Below are positions 6,921-6,995 of a stretch of 6,995 bases of DNA, piece after piece. This DNA comes from Eubacteriales bacterium (GTDB lineage Bacteria > Bacillota > Clostridia > Oscillospirales > Oscillospiraceae): positions 1 to 6,995 of the forward strand of contig JAUMXS010000032.1 in the NCBI GenBank assembly GCA_030528965.1. The letters are read 5' to 3'. The stretch's first letter is position 1; every line of letters starts with the position of its first letter. Made by a program: the position numbers and the translations under genes. The notes under the pieces were generated by a model. That model was not told the DNA's origin. It saw only the letters and a program-made list of their open reading frames with translations, and did no database searches.

Positions 6921-6995
6921 TCAGCAGCAGGGAGTGCAGTTGGTCTCGCAGTTGTTGCAGGTATCGGCCCCGGTATCGGTCAGGGTTATGCGGCA
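6921..6995 (-). CDS. Possible C-terminus of a cysteine-rich protein (5' part outside window)
   Basis: Reading leftward from the window edge gives 24 residues and then TGA (6923-6921). The end is DTCNNCETNCTPCC, and together with the first visible residue there are six Cys in 24 codons, a spacing that would suit metal binding or a modified Cys-rich peptide. Support: most codons (about 20 of 24) end in C or G, as in the neighbouring genes, and a minus-strand terminator lies downstream at 6756-6779. Against: the piece is short, no start is visible, and the in-register complement reads like ATP synthase subunit c. I do not recognise the family, and the call is tentative. Confidence 0.35.
   Translation of the reverse strand, partial: CRITLTDTGADTCNNCETNCTPCC

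Noticed and set aside
6802..6995. A + strand frame from ATG 6802 open to the window edge
   Set aside because: No ribosome binding site and no recognisable motif. About 64 open codons in GC-rich DNA is not exceptional, and it conflicts with the minus-strand terminator evidence. Sequence beyond the edge could change this.

Overview
The window looks like chromosomal DNA from a GC-rich (high 50s % by eye) anaerobic Firmicute of the class Clostridia, possibly the Oscillospirales. This rests on strong Shine-Dalgarno sites (GGAGG type), a TTG start, heavy use of C/G-ending codons, and the gene set: an MBOAT/DHHW pair, a stand-alone class U-like sirtuin and a TagA-type glycosyltransferase. No rRNA, tRNA, CRISPR array, insertion sequence or phage gene is visible, and most of the window is ordinary core and cell-envelope content.

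Left block (1-3060, + strand). The 3' end of a small DUF4358-like envelope protein is followed by a 124-bp gap with two consecutive hairpins. Next come an MBOAT membrane O-acyltransferase with a TTG start and, 18 bp after it, a DHHW (AlgJ/AlgX/DltD-like) membrane-anchored protein. The pair probably works as an O-acylation module: the MBOAT protein moves acyl groups across the membrane and the DHHW protein places them on an extracytoplasmic glycan. The block ends at a 17-bp hairpin with T-rich runs on both sides, placed to terminate both the + strand genes and guaB.

Middle (3094-4756). guaB (IMP dehydrogenase, committed step of GMP synthesis) lies on the minus strand. It diverges from the next operon across about 190 bp that hold a convincing promoter for each side. 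An 18-bp dyad lies in the guaB leader.

Right block (4757-6784, + strand). A compact three-gene operon encodes a sirtuin deacylase, a WecG/TagA/CpsF glycosyltransferase and 5-formyltetrahydrofolate cyclo-ligase. The genes overlap by 4 and 14 bp, so translational coupling is likely. The three functions (NAD-dependent deacylation, wall or capsule polymer priming, folate salvage) do not form one obvious pathway.

Right edge (6785-6995). No complete gene is visible. A UUCG-loop hairpin at the end of the cyclo-ligase gene has its T-run on the minus strand, as if terminating a gene that enters from the right. The last 75 bases read as a cysteine-rich C-terminus on that strand. The exact in-register complement reads like the first helix of a Na+-type ATP synthase subunit c, but has no start codon or ribosome binding site. 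This conflict is the most puzzling item here. I found no clear evidence of a new biological system.
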